From NCBI RefSeq assembly GCF_000376225.1, contig NZ_AQXL01000125.1, forward strand, positions 1 to 64,000: a DNA stretch of 64,000 bases. Direction: 5' to 3'. Position numbers and translations under genes: made by a program. Within the stretch, counting starts at the first letter, position 1; every line of letters starts with the position of its first letter. This stretch comes from Effusibacillus pohliae DSM 22757. GTDB lineage: Bacteria; Bacillota; Bacilli; Tumebacillales; Effusibacillaceae. Under the pieces are notes generated by a model. It made no database searches. It worked only from the letters and a program-made list of their open reading frames with translations, and was not told the origin of the DNA. Of the stretch, positions 8,140-15,597 are shown in pieces.

Positions 8140-8367
8140 CTATTGAAATCGTCTGATCATCAGCAGCATTCCGTAAATTCCGGCGGCCAGCCCGACGAAC
8201 AAACCGGTGATCAAAAATGCGGGCGACGTGCCGAAATGGTTGTCGGCCCATTTTCCCAGATAGACGCCGCCAAGCACGGACAGGGCCAGATCAGTCCCGA
8301 TCGCAGACACCAACCCGATTGCCCGGAAAGGACTCTCTTTCTTGTCAGGTTGTTTCGGTGAGTGCAT
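8140..8367 (-). CDS. AtpZ/AtpI-like small membrane protein
   Basis: 75 aa with two transmembrane helices. The sequence IGLVSAIGTDLALSVLGGVY and LGKWADNHFGTSPAF, then LFVGLAAGIYGMLLMIRRF, matches the AtpZ/AtpI family associated with F0F1 ATP synthase, implicated in c-ring assembly or Mg2+ handling. No other ATP synthase genes are in the window, so here it is detached from an atp operon. ATG 8367 is preceded by GGGAGGTG. Confidence 0.8.
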   Translation of the reverse strand: MHSPKQPDKKESPFRAIGLVSAIGTDLALSVLGGVYLGKWADNHFGTSPAFLITGLFVGLAAGIYGMLLMIRRFQ

Positions 8368-8443
8368 GGAAACACCTCCCAAAAAAATCCGAAAAAACCA
8401 ATCCCATCAAAGTGAAGTGAGCCGGCCCAGCCGACTCTTTTTT

Positions 8444-8797
8444 TTACTGCGATCCGGAAGTTGGGAGATGCGACCGTTCCAGGTAATCGAGAAACAGTCT
8501 GCAAAAACTTTCCGAGAGGCTCGCATACAGCGTGGCGGCCCCTTTTTCAAACACTCCGCTGCGGTTGTAGACCCGAATCTTGTTGGTGATGATTTTATGC
8601 GTCCCTTTGTCATCCGGACGGCCGTCTGCCGTATCGCGCTGAATCAGTCCCAGAATATCTTCAAACAGAATGTGGTACGTCTGGTCTTCCCGCTGCAGGA
8701 TAAACTCTTTCGTGGTCAGCTTGTAACTGATCCCTCTGCGGATTTCCGTCCGCTTGAGTTCGCCGGCAAGCGATTTGATCTGAATAAAACGGTTCAT
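8444..8797 (-). CDS. Hypothetical protein, 117 aa
   Basis: Unrecognised soluble protein. Start MNRFIQIKSLAGELKRTEI; the central part is beta-rich, with KEFILQREDQTYHILFEDILGLI and HKIITNKIRVYNRSG, suggesting a small barrel. ATG 8797 follows GGAAGGGGG with good spacing. It has its own promoter space upstream and is divergent from the broken M42 gene. Confidence 0.6.
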   Translation of the reverse strand: MNRFIQIKSLAGELKRTEIRRGISYKLTTKEFILQREDQTYHILFEDILGLIQRDTADGRPDDKGTHKIITNKIRVYNRSGVFEKGAATLYASLSESFCRLFLDYLERSHLPTSGSQ

Positions 8798-8881
8798 TGG
8801 CAGCCCCCTTCCCCAGCATACCACGTTTTGCGGCCGGCCGAAAGGTGTTGCCCGACGATTCCTGATGGCCAACGGATCCGC

Positions 8882-8910
8882 CTTACGAAACCGATCGAGA
8901 GTGGTAAAAT
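8882..8910 (+). promoter_or_regulatory. Possible sigma-A promoter of the M42 ghost
   Basis: CTTACG (8882-8887), a 17-bp spacer and TAAAAT (8905-8910). The gene downstream is dead, so any transcript would run into the IS element. Confidence 0.4.
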
Positions 8911-9223
8911 AGGGGCAAGCGACTGCGAGAATTCCACTTGAACCGCGAACATTGCTCATGAACCGGAAAGGAGATGCAGGATGGCAGAAAATCGGGTCGA
9001 TCGAATTGTACATACTTTGGTGGAGCTGGCGAACATCCCCAGCCCGTCGGGCTTCACGGAAGAGGTGATCGGATGGATCGAGCGGCAGATGTAGGAGTTA
9101 TCGGCCTCGGTTCACAGTAACGGAGAGGGGGGCGCCAACGCGTATTGACCCCAAGATTGTCAAGACAGATGGGATGGCTTTTAAGAGAGAGTTTGTAAGA
9201 CTTATAATTCAGACAACCATTGG

Positions 9224-10105
9224 TTACGCTGTGTTCTTTTGCATTTTCCATTCCCTGAATTCCAACGGCGAGCGATAGCCCAGAGCGGAATGTGGCCGCT
9301 CCGTGTTGTAAAAGTGAATGTAAGACTCAATCGCTGCCTTCGCCTCGGCAAAGCTGCTATACTCCTGCAGCCAGACCTCCTCTTCCTTCAATGACCGGAA
9401 GAATCGCTCGATGTATCCGTCCGCATCGGGGTTGTTGTACCCCGTCCGCTCGTGGTTGATTTGGCAGGCCTTCATTGCTTGGACGAACCGCCGACTTGTC
9501 ATCTGGCAGCCATTGTCCGTTCGCAACGTCAAACCGGCACCTTGAACGCCGTTCGGGAAGCGGTAATTCAACGCCATATCCACAGCCTTCAACAGTTCCT
9601 CCGTACGGCAGAACCGGGAAAACGAGTACCCCACAATCTCCCGGTCATAGGCGTCAATCACGGCAAACAGATATCCCCAGCCGTCTTTCCCGCACCACAC
9701 CTTCGTCATGTCGCACTGGAAATGCTCATTGGACCTGGCGACCGGTATCTTCCCCCGCCGTTTCGTTCGAGAAGCGCCCCGCCTCGGCGATTTCACCAGC
9801 AGCTCCATTTCCTTCATCAGCCGGTACACCCGTTTATGGTTCACCAGCAGGTTGTATCGGCGACGCAGCATGACCTGAATTCGCCGGTATCCGTACGTGG
9901 GGAACTCTTCGCACAGGTTCCGGATCCGCTGCTTGACCAAGGCGTCCTTGTCTACAGAAGGCCGCTTGGGTTTTGACACAGGCGGCTTCAGCAAGCTGTA
10001 ACAGTACGTCCGATTCAGCCCTAACGCTTTTGCAATCACTGGGGCCGGAAACCCTTCTTTGGCGAGCTGACGGACCAAGGAACGGCTGTTTACTTCCGGC
10101 CCCAA
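9224..10105 (-). CDS. IS3-family transposase OrfB (DDE integrase core)
   Basis: 293 aa catalytic part of the transposase. An N-terminal HTH-like region (IAKALGLNRTYCYSLLK) and EEFPTYGYRRIQVMLRRR precede the integrase core. The DDE triad is visible: Asp in QCDMTKVW, Asp in LRTDNGCQMTS and Glu in YIERFFRSLKEE; the end HFYNTERPHSALGYRSPLEF is typical. It overlaps OrfA and is expected to be made mainly as an OrfAB fusion by -1 slippage at a run of seven A on the minus strand (10111-10117). Confidence 0.9.
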   Translation of the reverse strand: MGPEVNSRSLVRQLAKEGFPAPVIAKALGLNRTYCYSLLKPPVSKPKRPSVDKDALVKQRIRNLCEEFPTYGYRRIQVMLRRRYNLLVNHKRVYRLMKEMELLVKSPRRGASRTKRRGKIPVARSNEHFQCDMTKVWCGKDGWGYLFAVIDAYDREIVGYSFSRFCRTEELLKAVDMALNYRFPNGVQGAGLTLRTDNGCQMTSRRFVQAMKACQINHERTGYNNPDADGYIERFFRSLKEEEVWLQEYSSFAEAKAAIESYIHFYNTERPHSALGYRSPLEFREWKMQKNTA

Positions 10106-10380
10106 TTCGATTTTTTTCGCAACACGTCCACCTGAATGGTAAGTTCCCCGATCTTGGCCCGTGCCTCCTGCAGTTCCTTCTCCAACTCCTGCTCCCTCGT
10201 GGAGGGTCCGGACTGCAGTCCGGCTCGTCCACCGGCCAGAAACGCTTCACGCCACCTGTAATACAGACTCTGGGCCACGCCATGCCGCCGACATACTTCG
10301 CTGATGTTAGCGCCCGGCACCATTCCCTCGAGTACGATGTTCATCTTTTCGTCCACAGTCCACTTACGTCCCGGCATCAT
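10090..10380 (-). CDS. IS3-family transposase OrfA (HTH)
   Basis: 96 aa with an HTH_8/IS911-type DNA-binding domain (GANISEVCRRHGVAQSLYYR) and a C-terminal leucine-zipper-like helix (REQELEKELQEARAKIGELT). It binds the IS ends and multimerises with the OrfAB product. The A7 run near its 3' end is the likely frameshift site: slippage converts the tail into a fusion with OrfB. ATG 10380 follows GAGGTG; a GTG at 10386 is an alternative. Confidence 0.87.
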   Translation of the reverse strand: MMPGRKWTVDEKMNIVLEGMVPGANISEVCRRHGVAQSLYYRWREAFLAGGRAGLQSGPSTREQELEKELQEARAKIGELTIQVDVLRKKSNWGRK

Positions 10381-10591
10381 GAACACCTCGTCTTTATTTT
10401 AACTCATCCCTTCTGTCTGGGTTGACTCTGGGGCAAGTATACGTATCACTACGGCCTGCGCAAGAAGTTGGTGGATCTGGCGGAAAAAGAAGGAATTCCC
10501 TACAAACTGGACATCTACCCCTACTACGGTTCCGATGCATCGGCTGTGATGCGCGCCGGCCACTTCAGCAAAAATCGACATCCATCCGACC

Positions 10592-10710
10592 TGTGGATAA
10601 AGTTACCCACATTATACACAGCCAATACCGTTCAAAACACACACTTTAAACAGCGATCCGGTGAAAAATCCACAATTTGCTCACAGGTTATCCACTGCTT
10701 CTATGGATAA
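10592..10710. promoter_or_regulatory. DnaA-box cluster upstream of sda
   Basis: Six 9-mers matching or nearly matching the DnaA box TTATNCACA in 119 bp: TGTGGATAA (10592, reverse), TTACCCACA (10603), TTATACACA (10612), AAATCCACA (10666), TTATCCACT (10688) and TATGGATAA (10702, reverse). They sit 80-200 bp before sda. In Bacillus subtilis, sda transcription responds to DnaA through boxes in its promoter region; this arrangement suggests the same control. Confidence 0.8.
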
Positions 10711-10791
10711 CCGGGACGCTTGTCCCGCGAAGTTTGTCGATGCTACCCTGGGATACGAACAAGCTTTGGTGCGGGGGAAGGGAGTATGTGG

Positions 10792-10944
10792 ATGTTAACT
10801 GACGATGAATTGTTGCACGCTTATCAACAAGCGGTTGAATTACAGTTGGACCACCATTTCATACAGTTGCTGCAGGAAGAGATCAACCGCCGCCAATTGG
10901 AAATGCACAACTTGGTTTGGGTGTCAGGTGCTGCCCGCGCTTGA
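10792..10944 (+). CDS. sda: Sporulation inhibitor Sda
   Basis: 50 aa. LTDDELLHAYQQAVELQL and FIQLLQEEINRRQL align along their length with the Bacillus subtilis Sda helical hairpin (SDELLIESYFKATEMNL, then FIELIENEIKRRSL). Sda binds the sporulation kinase KinA dimerisation domain and blocks Spo0A activation when replication is perturbed or in progress. ATG 10792 has GGGAG 7 bp upstream; ATG 10786 is too close to it. The tail beyond RRQLE is longer than in Bacillus. The upstream DnaA boxes and downstream terminator make it a monocistronic checkpoint unit. Confidence 0.88.
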   Translation: MLTDDELLHAYQQAVELQLDHHFIQLLQEEINRRQLEMHNLVWVSGAARA

Positions 10945-10966
10945 ACCGTACAACATGACCGGACTT

Positions 10967-10989
10967 GGGAGGAAAAGCCTCCCTTTTTT
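10967..10989 (+). terminator. Terminator of sda
   Basis: GGGAGG, AAAA loop with G, CCTCCC, then six T. It lies 22 bp after the sda stop. Confidence 0.88.
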
Positions 10990-11488
10990 GTTAGTAAGGT
11001 TTTTTCAACTGCTTTTTATGGAATTCTTATCGCGTGACGACGGTATTACGAACCTCATTGCTCTCCATTATGTAAAACATAAAGAAGCGTTGAGCTAGGT
11101 CATGCCGTATGATGCGAGAAGAAATTTATTGGAGCGAATCGGTGGAGTGGAATCTTAAAATTCAACCATGTCCATATTCTGGTGGAATAGTAGGTCGGAA
11201 ACTACGGAGTAACTAGGCTTCCTTGCAAGCGGTCAGCGGTTTTTTTGCACGTGGAATTCAAAGAGTTACAGCATCTTGTAGATGCGACTGGCGTTGTCAC
11301 GCTTATGAAGTCTCAACACGCTTTCCGGTTAACGGAAGCCCTTTTTATTATGGAGATTCGTCTGAATTGGTCGAATTTTGAAGAAAAATATTTTTCCATC
11401 TCCACTTCTTTTACCCCCACAAAACTGACTGGTCATTCTGAAAACTATAACAGTGGGGATACAACAATTCCATTTGGAGGGATGGGTC
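10990..11488 (+). other. 499-bp intergenic region without a supported gene
   Basis: No open frame here has a ribosome-binding site or family resemblance. A hairpin with GCTTTCCG and CGGAAGC followed by CCCTTTTTATT at about 11319-11350 looks like a terminator, so an unknown short transcript may end there. A T7 run after AGCGGTCAGCGG at about 11235-11247 is a second possible end. Confidence 0.4.
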
Positions 11489-12382
11489 ATGCGAGGAAAA
11501 GCGTTATGTGGCGCCGTGTTTTCCGCATCGCTCCTGCTGGCCGGGTGGCTGCCTGCCGGGATCGCAGGAGCGGAAAGTACTGGCTTGCCCAGCCTAGGGT
11601 TGGCCAATCTGGGATTGGGCGGCAGCAGCACGCAGCAGGAGACGGGGGGCTCGGTCGGAGGAGGCGGATCGGTCGAAGTGGGAGGCGGTCTGGATCTCGG
11701 GCTGCCAAGCGGCACGCTTCCGTCTTTGCTGCCGCAGCCGGAAGTGCACCAGCCGTTTTTCGTCGGGTATCCGGACGGCAAATTTTACCCGACTCGACCT
11801 TTTACGCGGGCGGAAGCGGCCACTGTGGTGACGAAGGTAAAAAATCTGAAGTTTGACTCCGATCTGGAGAAACCGTACACGGATGTACCGAAAACGCATT
11901 GGGCTTACAAGTACATTACAAGCGTGACCAAAGCGGGGTATATGCGCGGGTACGGGGATGGCACGTTCCACCCGGATGAACCGATTACTCGCGCTGAGAT
12001 GGTGGCACTGGTCATGGCCATTCGGATGATTCAGCCGATCCCGGGCCTGGAAGGGTTCTCGGATACGAGCCAGCACTGGGCTGGCGATTTGATTGCCACT
12101 GCCCGCTCGTTGGGGATGGTCAGCGGCGTGGGCAACAATCAGTTTAAGCCGGACGATGCGACCGAACGTCAGGTGGCGGCCATGATGTTCTGCGTGGCAT
12201 TCCAACGCGGGCCGCTGAAAGACGGGGATGCGCAGGTGAAACAGCATTTCCCCGATGTGAAGCGGGATGATTGGTCGTTTGCCTGGGTGGAGGAAACGGC
12301 GGTCGAAGCGCATGAGTCGATTCGAAGCGGCCTTGAGGAAAAGCTGATTCGCTACCGACCGGATCTGACTCAAAAATGGTAA
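11489..12382 (+). CDS. SLH-domain surface protein
   Basis: 297 aa. A signal peptide (hydrophobic core SASLLLAGWLPAGIAGAES) is followed by a Gly/Ser-rich spacer and three S-layer homology motifs: GYPDGKFYPTRPFTRAEAA (about 104), GYGDGTFHPDEPITRAEM (about 165), and a weaker third one with FKPDDATERQVAAM and HFPDVKRDDW. SLH domains bind pyruvylated secondary cell-wall polymer, so the protein is probably wall-attached. There is little else in it, so it may be a structural or anchoring protein. ATG 11489 is preceded by TTGGAGGG. Confidence 0.87.
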   Translation: MRGKALCGAVFSASLLLAGWLPAGIAGAESTGLPSLGLANLGLGGSSTQQETGGSVGGGGSVEVGGGLDLGLPSGTLPSLLPQPEVHQPFFVGYPDGKFYPTRPFTRAEAATVVTKVKNLKFDSDLEKPYTDVPKTHWAYKYITSVTKAGYMRGYGDGTFHPDEPITRAEMVALVMAIRMIQPIPGLEGFSDTSQHWAGDLIATARSLGMVSGVGNNQFKPDDATERQVAAMMFCVAFQRGPLKDGDAQVKQHFPDVKRDDWSFAWVEETAVEAHESIRSGLEEKLIRYRPDLTQKW

Positions 12383-12420
12383 ATGAAAACTGAAATTTTT
12401 GAAAAATGAGTGAACTTCAC

Positions 12421-13068
12421 ATGCAAAAATCGGCATGGATCAGCTTGGGTGCCGCAGGTGTGCTGGCAGTTCCCCTCGCGGCCTATGCGGCAGGAACGTC
12501 TTTTCAAGGCAAGGCAGAAGCGAATGGGAGCGGCGGCAGCAGCGGAGGCGATCCGTTGCAGCAGTTGTCCAGCCCGCTGGAACAAGGCAAACAGCAGTTG
12601 GAGCAAGGCCAACAGCAGTTGATGAACGGCCTGGAACAAGGCAAGCAACAACTGGAGCAAGGAAAGCATCGATTGAAATCGGCGTTGCCACAGCTGCACC
12701 CGCCGTCTGGCAATGCGTTGCCGTTTGACAATCCGTTGCCGGGCGGTGACCCGACCGAATCGCTGCAAAAAGGGGCCCGGCAGCTGCAGGAAGGCGTGCA
12801 GCAATTGCAGCAGTCGTTCCAGCAGGGGCAGCAACAGGTGCAGCAACTGGTGAGCGAGTTGCAGCAAAAATTGCAGGGCGGCAGCGTCCAGAGACCGGGC
12901 TTGCCGCTCCCGACCCCGCCGGGCGGCGGCAACGCATCCGCATCGGGTAGCGGGGCGCTGTCCGTGACACTGCCGGGCGTCGGTACCCTGTCTGCTGGCT
13001 TCAGTGGGCAGGGATCCCCACAAGGGTCAAGCGGTTCGTTCTATTTCACGCCGCCTGCGGGCAAATAA
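12421..13068 (+). CDS. Secreted Gln-rich repeat protein, unknown function
   Basis: 215 aa with a signal peptide ending near AAYA-AGTSF. The mature part is dominated by a helical, glutamine-rich repeat (LEQGKQQLEQGQQQL, then LEQGKQQLEQGKHRL, and later LQQSFQQGQQQVQQLV), suggesting an extended coiled coil, and ends in a Pro/Gly/Ser-rich tail with a short beta-like stretch (ALSVTLPGVGTLSAGFSG). I do not recognise the family. The start is uncertain: ATG 12421 or ATG 12406, and neither has a strong ribosome-binding site. It follows the SLH gene by 38 bp and may be co-transcribed with it. Confidence 0.65.
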   Translation: MQKSAWISLGAAGVLAVPLAAYAAGTSFQGKAEANGSGGSSGGDPLQQLSSPLEQGKQQLEQGQQQLMNGLEQGKQQLEQGKHRLKSALPQLHPPSGNALPFDNPLPGGDPTESLQKGARQLQEGVQQLQQSFQQGQQQVQQLVSELQQKLQGGSVQRPGLPLPTPPGGGNASASGSGALSVTLPGVGTLSAGFSGQGSPQGSSGSFYFTPPAGK

Positions 13069-13120
13069 CGACCGACAATGGAATGCCCGATACGCTGCCG
13101 ATGAGAAAGATGGCTGTCGG

Positions 13121-13246
13121 ATGGGAAAACGTCGCTTGGCGGAACAGCCCTGTCCCTGCTGCTCGAAACTCGCTGATGATGCTGAACAGGAAGCGTTTCC
13201 CTTGATGTCGCTACATGAACTTGTAGACCCTTCCGAACGCGGTTGA
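13121..13246 (+). CDS. Possible small CxxC protein, 41 aa
   Basis: MGKRRLAEQPCPCCSKLADD has a cysteine cluster resembling a small zinc knuckle. No good ribosome-binding site is visible and the 3' end runs into the terminator stem, so this may not be a gene. Confidence 0.3.
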   Translation: MGKRRLAEQPCPCCSKLADDAEQEAFPLMSLHELVDPSERG

Positions 13247-13279
13247 TCGGTTTGCGCCGCTGGAAGGGTCTGTTTTTTG
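13225..13279 (+). terminator. Terminator after the secreted Gln-rich gene
   Basis: AGACCCTTCC (13225-13234) pairs with GGAAGGGTCT (13262-13271); the 27-nt loop contains a smaller GCGG/CCGC pairing. Six T follow. Confidence 0.75.
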
Positions 13280-13392
13280 TTCGGAGGGAAATTGTTGGAT
13301 AGACCCTGGCAAAAATGGAAATCCTGCTGAAGGAAAAGGCAGGAGGTTTTTGCGCGTGAACGATTGCGCTTTTTAATGGAGGGAGATGCAGC

Positions 13393-14097
13393 GTGAAATG
13401 GCTTGGATGGATCGTCACAGGGGCGGTCGCAGTGAGCGGAGTTGGCTATTGGGCGTACACTCACACTTGGCGCACGGCGCCTGCTCCTGGCCCGAACGTG
13501 GAACAGGTCAAGGCCGACAGCGTGTTTCCCGACAGTTTTTTTGATTTTTCCCCGGTTTTACATATGACGGAGGCTGTCGCCCCGCAGAACGGCAGTGCGG
13601 TGCCGGCCGGCTGCGAACCCCGCACGGTCACCAGTCCGCAAAACGGCTCCGCAGCACCATTCGGAAGTAAAAACTTAGCCGGCGCTCCCCAATCCGGAAG
13701 TGCCGCGGTTGAAGAGCCTTCCAGTCCTGTAGCCAGTTCGCGGCTCCCAATATACGAGGCCGCGATCAAAGCAAAATACGATCCCGCATTCGATCAATTG
13801 CAGCGGGAAGCCAGCTCGCGGCTCGATCAAATCGTCGCCAAAGGTTTGGACGAATACCGGTACAGCCAGGCGACCGGTAGTCCTTCCGTGCAAGAACTGG
13901 TCAATAAATATTCAGGCGCGGCGAAAAAATTGGAAGCTTCCATCAACAATACCTTCTACCAATTGCTTGCCCGGATGGAACACGATTTGCGGCAGGCGGG
14001 GCTTCCCTTGGATCCGGCAAGGCGGGTGGAAGCGGAATACAAGGCGTCGCTGCAGCAGAAGAAGGCGGAATTGATCGGGAAAGTGATCAACCGGTAG
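13393..14097 (+). CDS. Hypothetical membrane-anchored protein with PQNGSA repeats
   Basis: 234 aa. One N-terminal transmembrane segment (WLGWIVTGAVAVSGVGYWAY) anchors an extracytoplasmic domain. A linker at about residues 60-110 carries three related repeats (APQNGSAVPAG, SPQNGSAAPFG, APQSGSAAVEE). The C-terminal 120 residues are predicted helical and charged (YEAAIKAKYDPAFDQLQREA to the end), with an overall look of an extracytoplasmic helical sensor. Family not recognised. GTG 13393 follows GGAGGGAGA. Confidence 0.7.
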   Translation: MKWLGWIVTGAVAVSGVGYWAYTHTWRTAPAPGPNVEQVKADSVFPDSFFDFSPVLHMTEAVAPQNGSAVPAGCEPRTVTSPQNGSAAPFGSKNLAGAPQSGSAAVEEPSSPVASSRLPIYEAAIKAKYDPAFDQLQREASSRLDQIVAKGLDEYRYSQATGSPSVQELVNKYSGAAKKLEASINNTFYQLLARMEHDLRQAGLPLDPARRVEAEYKASLQQKKAELIGKVINR

Positions 14098-14127
14098 CGG
14101 GCAATTACATTACCGGAGTAGGCAAAA

Positions 14128-14158
14128 GAGTGCCGGTTTTGTCACCGACACTCTTTTT
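14128..14158. terminator. Bidirectional terminator between convergent genes
   Basis: GAGTGCCGGT pairs with ACCGACACTC (one mismatch), with T6 on the plus strand and a TTTT on the minus strand. Confidence 0.85.
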
Positions 14159-14328
14159 TACTGCGCCAATTCACCCTGTTTTCGCATTGCCCGTTTGATG
14201 TCTCTGACCAGCTGCGCTTTATTTTTACGAAACCGTACGCCGCCTTCTTTGTAGGAAGGGGGGATGCGAAGCTGCTTGGCGAGATTCTGGATTTCTTTGA
14301 TGCCCATTTCATCGATGTTGAACTTCAT
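14158..14328 (-). CDS. Small Rho-N/SAP-like helical protein, 56 aa
   Basis: MKFNIDEMGIKEIQNLAKQL, then a basic stretch YKEGGVRFRKNKAQLVRDIK. The pattern (helix, turn, lysine-rich segment, helix) resembles the Rho N-terminal/SAP-like fold that binds nucleic acid. ATG 14328 follows GAGGGTT. It shares the bidirectional terminator with the convergent upstream gene. Function unknown; the fold call is by eye only. Confidence 0.6.
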   Translation of the reverse strand: MKFNIDEMGIKEIQNLAKQLRIPPSYKEGGVRFRKNKAQLVRDIKRAMRKQGELAQ

Positions 14329-14550
14329 GGTTAACCCTCTTTCTTCAGCCGTTCGAAAATATGATTTTCATTCTACCATTCCAGCCGGACAGTTGCCAAT
14401 GTATAAGTGCGTTTTTTCATGAACCGTTTGTGAGGCAACCGAATAGGATAGAGATACATACCGGTTCCCCCGGTGTGATGATATACAGAGGCCGGCCTTC
14501 GGGTCGGCTTCTTGTTTTGGATGGCGGGAATTCCCCGAGCGGCGGCGTAA

Positions 14551-14648
14551 AGTTTCAAAAGTGCGTTCGGCAACTTCTGGGTGCGGCAAGACGTGTATGG
14601 AGCGAACGAAAACGGCAACTGGCGGATCCTGTGGGACTACAGTAAATA
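14551..14648 (+). pseudogene. Stranded C-terminal coding fragment
   Basis: An open stretch beginning after an in-frame TAA and ending at TAG 14646 encodes SFKSAFGNFWVRQDVYGANE, then NWRILWDYSK. Its composition looks like a real protein end, but there is no start codon. Parent family not recognised. Confidence 0.35.
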
Positions 14649-14702
14649 GGATACTGAATTTTTGATTGCCGTCAACAAGTGAAAAATGGCCCAAGGCTGT
14701 CT

Positions 14703-14833
14703 TTAGGTAATCGACCGGTCAAACGGATCGTTCACATACTGCGGGTCGGGCCGCGACTTGTTGCTGTTGGCTGGAATTCGTTTTGCAAGGACTGAAGTTC
14801 GGCTTCGGTTGTGTGCTGGTTCCTGTTTTGCAT
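14703..14833 (-). pseudogene. Small protein gene with a frameshift
   Basis: ATG 14833 follows AAAGGAGG and encodes MQNRNQHTTEAELQSLQNEF; the frame then degenerates, while the neighbouring frame continues ANSNKSRPDPQYVNDPFDRS to a stop at 14703. The total length is not a multiple of three (131 bp). This looks like a single-base indel in a gene of about 43 codons, or a sequencing error. Family unknown. Confidence 0.45.
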
Positions 14834-15009
14834 GGCGATCCTCCTTTTCGCACCTTATTTTTCAATCCGTTCTGACAAAATATGCATGCTTCCATCCTGT
14901 TGCGTAGTCTGCCGGTTCAACAAACTGGTACAATAAAAATTGGACAAAAGCTATCATTCGCGATTGGGTTTCAGGAAAGGTTATAATGGAACAAGGGAGG
15001 TTGGAACAC

Positions 15010-15597
15010 ATGGAAGCTTCGAAGAAAAGCTCCGCACCGCCAACCAATTATGCAGAATATTTGCAAACCGGAGAAGGAGAACGATGGGAGATTATCGGCG
15101 GCGTTCCGTACAATATGACCCCTGCACCTTCCACGGAACATCAGAGGATCGTTGGACGGCTGCATACAGAATTTAGCGTGTATCTCAGAGGAAAGAAGTG
15201 CGAGTCTTTCGTTGCACCGTTTGATGTTCGATTGTTTGGCGACGGGAAAACCGATCATGAAATTGAAAATGTCGTTCAACCGGACCTTGTGATTGTTTGC
15301 GATCCGACCAAACTGGATGACAGAGGATGCAACGGAACGCCTGATCTGGTTGTAGAAGTCCTTTCTCCCGCCACCGCAAGAAAAGACCGGAACCAAAAAC
15401 TCAAGCTGTACAGAAAAGCGGGAGTGAAAGAATACTGGATTGTTGATCCGTTTCACAAAACAGTCGAAGTATATCAGTTTGAGCGGAATGTGTTTGCTGA
15501 ACCCGAAACGTACGGGGAACATGAAAGGGTGAAAGTTGGCATATTCGAGGATTTGGAGATCAATTTGGAAGATATTTTTGGGGTTTCGGGAATCTGA
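15010..15597 (+). CDS. Uma2 family protein (PD-(D/E)XK nuclease-like)
   Basis: 195 aa, full length for the family. The signatures YLQTGEGERWEIIGGVPYNM, APFDVRLF, VQPDLVIVCDPTKLDDRG and PDLVVEVLSPATARKDRNQK are all present, including the PD...E-x-L core. Uma2 (DUF820) proteins have a restriction-endonuclease-like fold; their physiological role is unclear. ATG 15010 after GGGAGG is taken, although ATG 14986 with AGGAAAGG is possible. A fragment of another Uma2 copy lies at 51891. Confidence 0.87.
   Translation: MEASKKSSAPPTNYAEYLQTGEGERWEIIGGVPYNMTPAPSTEHQRIVGRLHTEFSVYLRGKKCESFVAPFDVRLFGDGKTDHEIENVVQPDLVIVCDPTKLDDRGCNGTPDLVVEVLSPATARKDRNQKLKLYRKAGVKEYWIVDPFHKTVEVYQFERNVFAEPETYGEHERVKVGIFEDLEINLEDIFGVSGI

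Larger units (their letters stand above)
9146..10436 (-). mobile_element. IS3-family insertion sequence, about 1.29 kb
   Basis: Ends carry imperfect inverted repeats of about 30 bp: TGACCCCAAGATTGTCAAGA at 9146 and, on the other strand from 10435, TGCCCCAGAGTCAACCCAGA, converging on a shared GACAGA(T/A)GGGATG. A 4-bp direct repeat GTAT flanks it (9142-9145 and 10437-10440). Two overlapping minus-strand frames encode an HTH OrfA and a DDE OrfB with a frameshift site, as in IS3 elements. Both frames look intact, so the element may be active. Confidence 0.88.
8981..10572 (+). pseudogene. M42-family aminopeptidase/endoglucanase ghost, interrupted by an IS
   Basis: A gene starting at ATG 8981 with a good AAAGGAG site encodes VHTLVELANIPSPSGFTEEV, the N-terminus of M42 peptidases. 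It hits TAG at 9092, but the next frame continues family-like (YRPRFTVTERGAP) up to the IS at 9146. After the IS, at 10437-10572, the C-terminal region resumes (YTYHYGLRKKLV, then LDIYPYYGSDASAVMRAGH) and stops matching. Roughly 200 central residues and the C-terminus are missing. Damage therefore includes a frameshift, a large internal deletion, the insertion and a 3' truncation. Confidence 0.8.
14329..14985. other. Region of gene debris, about 650 bp
   Basis: No intact gene. It holds a terminator-like hairpin at 14489-14518 (GCCGGCC, TTCG loop, GGTCGGC, TTCTTGTTTT), a stranded reading-frame fragment at 14551-14648 and a frameshifted small gene at 14703-14833. Confidence 0.5.

Noticed and set aside
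9452-9976. Plus-strand open frame across the IS
   Set aside because: It is antisense to the well-supported DDE transposase and has no start signals.
10437-10710. Chromosomal replication origin at the DnaA boxes
   Set aside because: There is no dnaA, dnaN or other origin gene nearby and no AT-rich unwinding region; the sda context explains the boxes better.
12550-12860. CAG/CAA-rich repeats as a DNA repeat element
   Set aside because: They code for a glutamine-rich helix in an open frame with a signal peptide.
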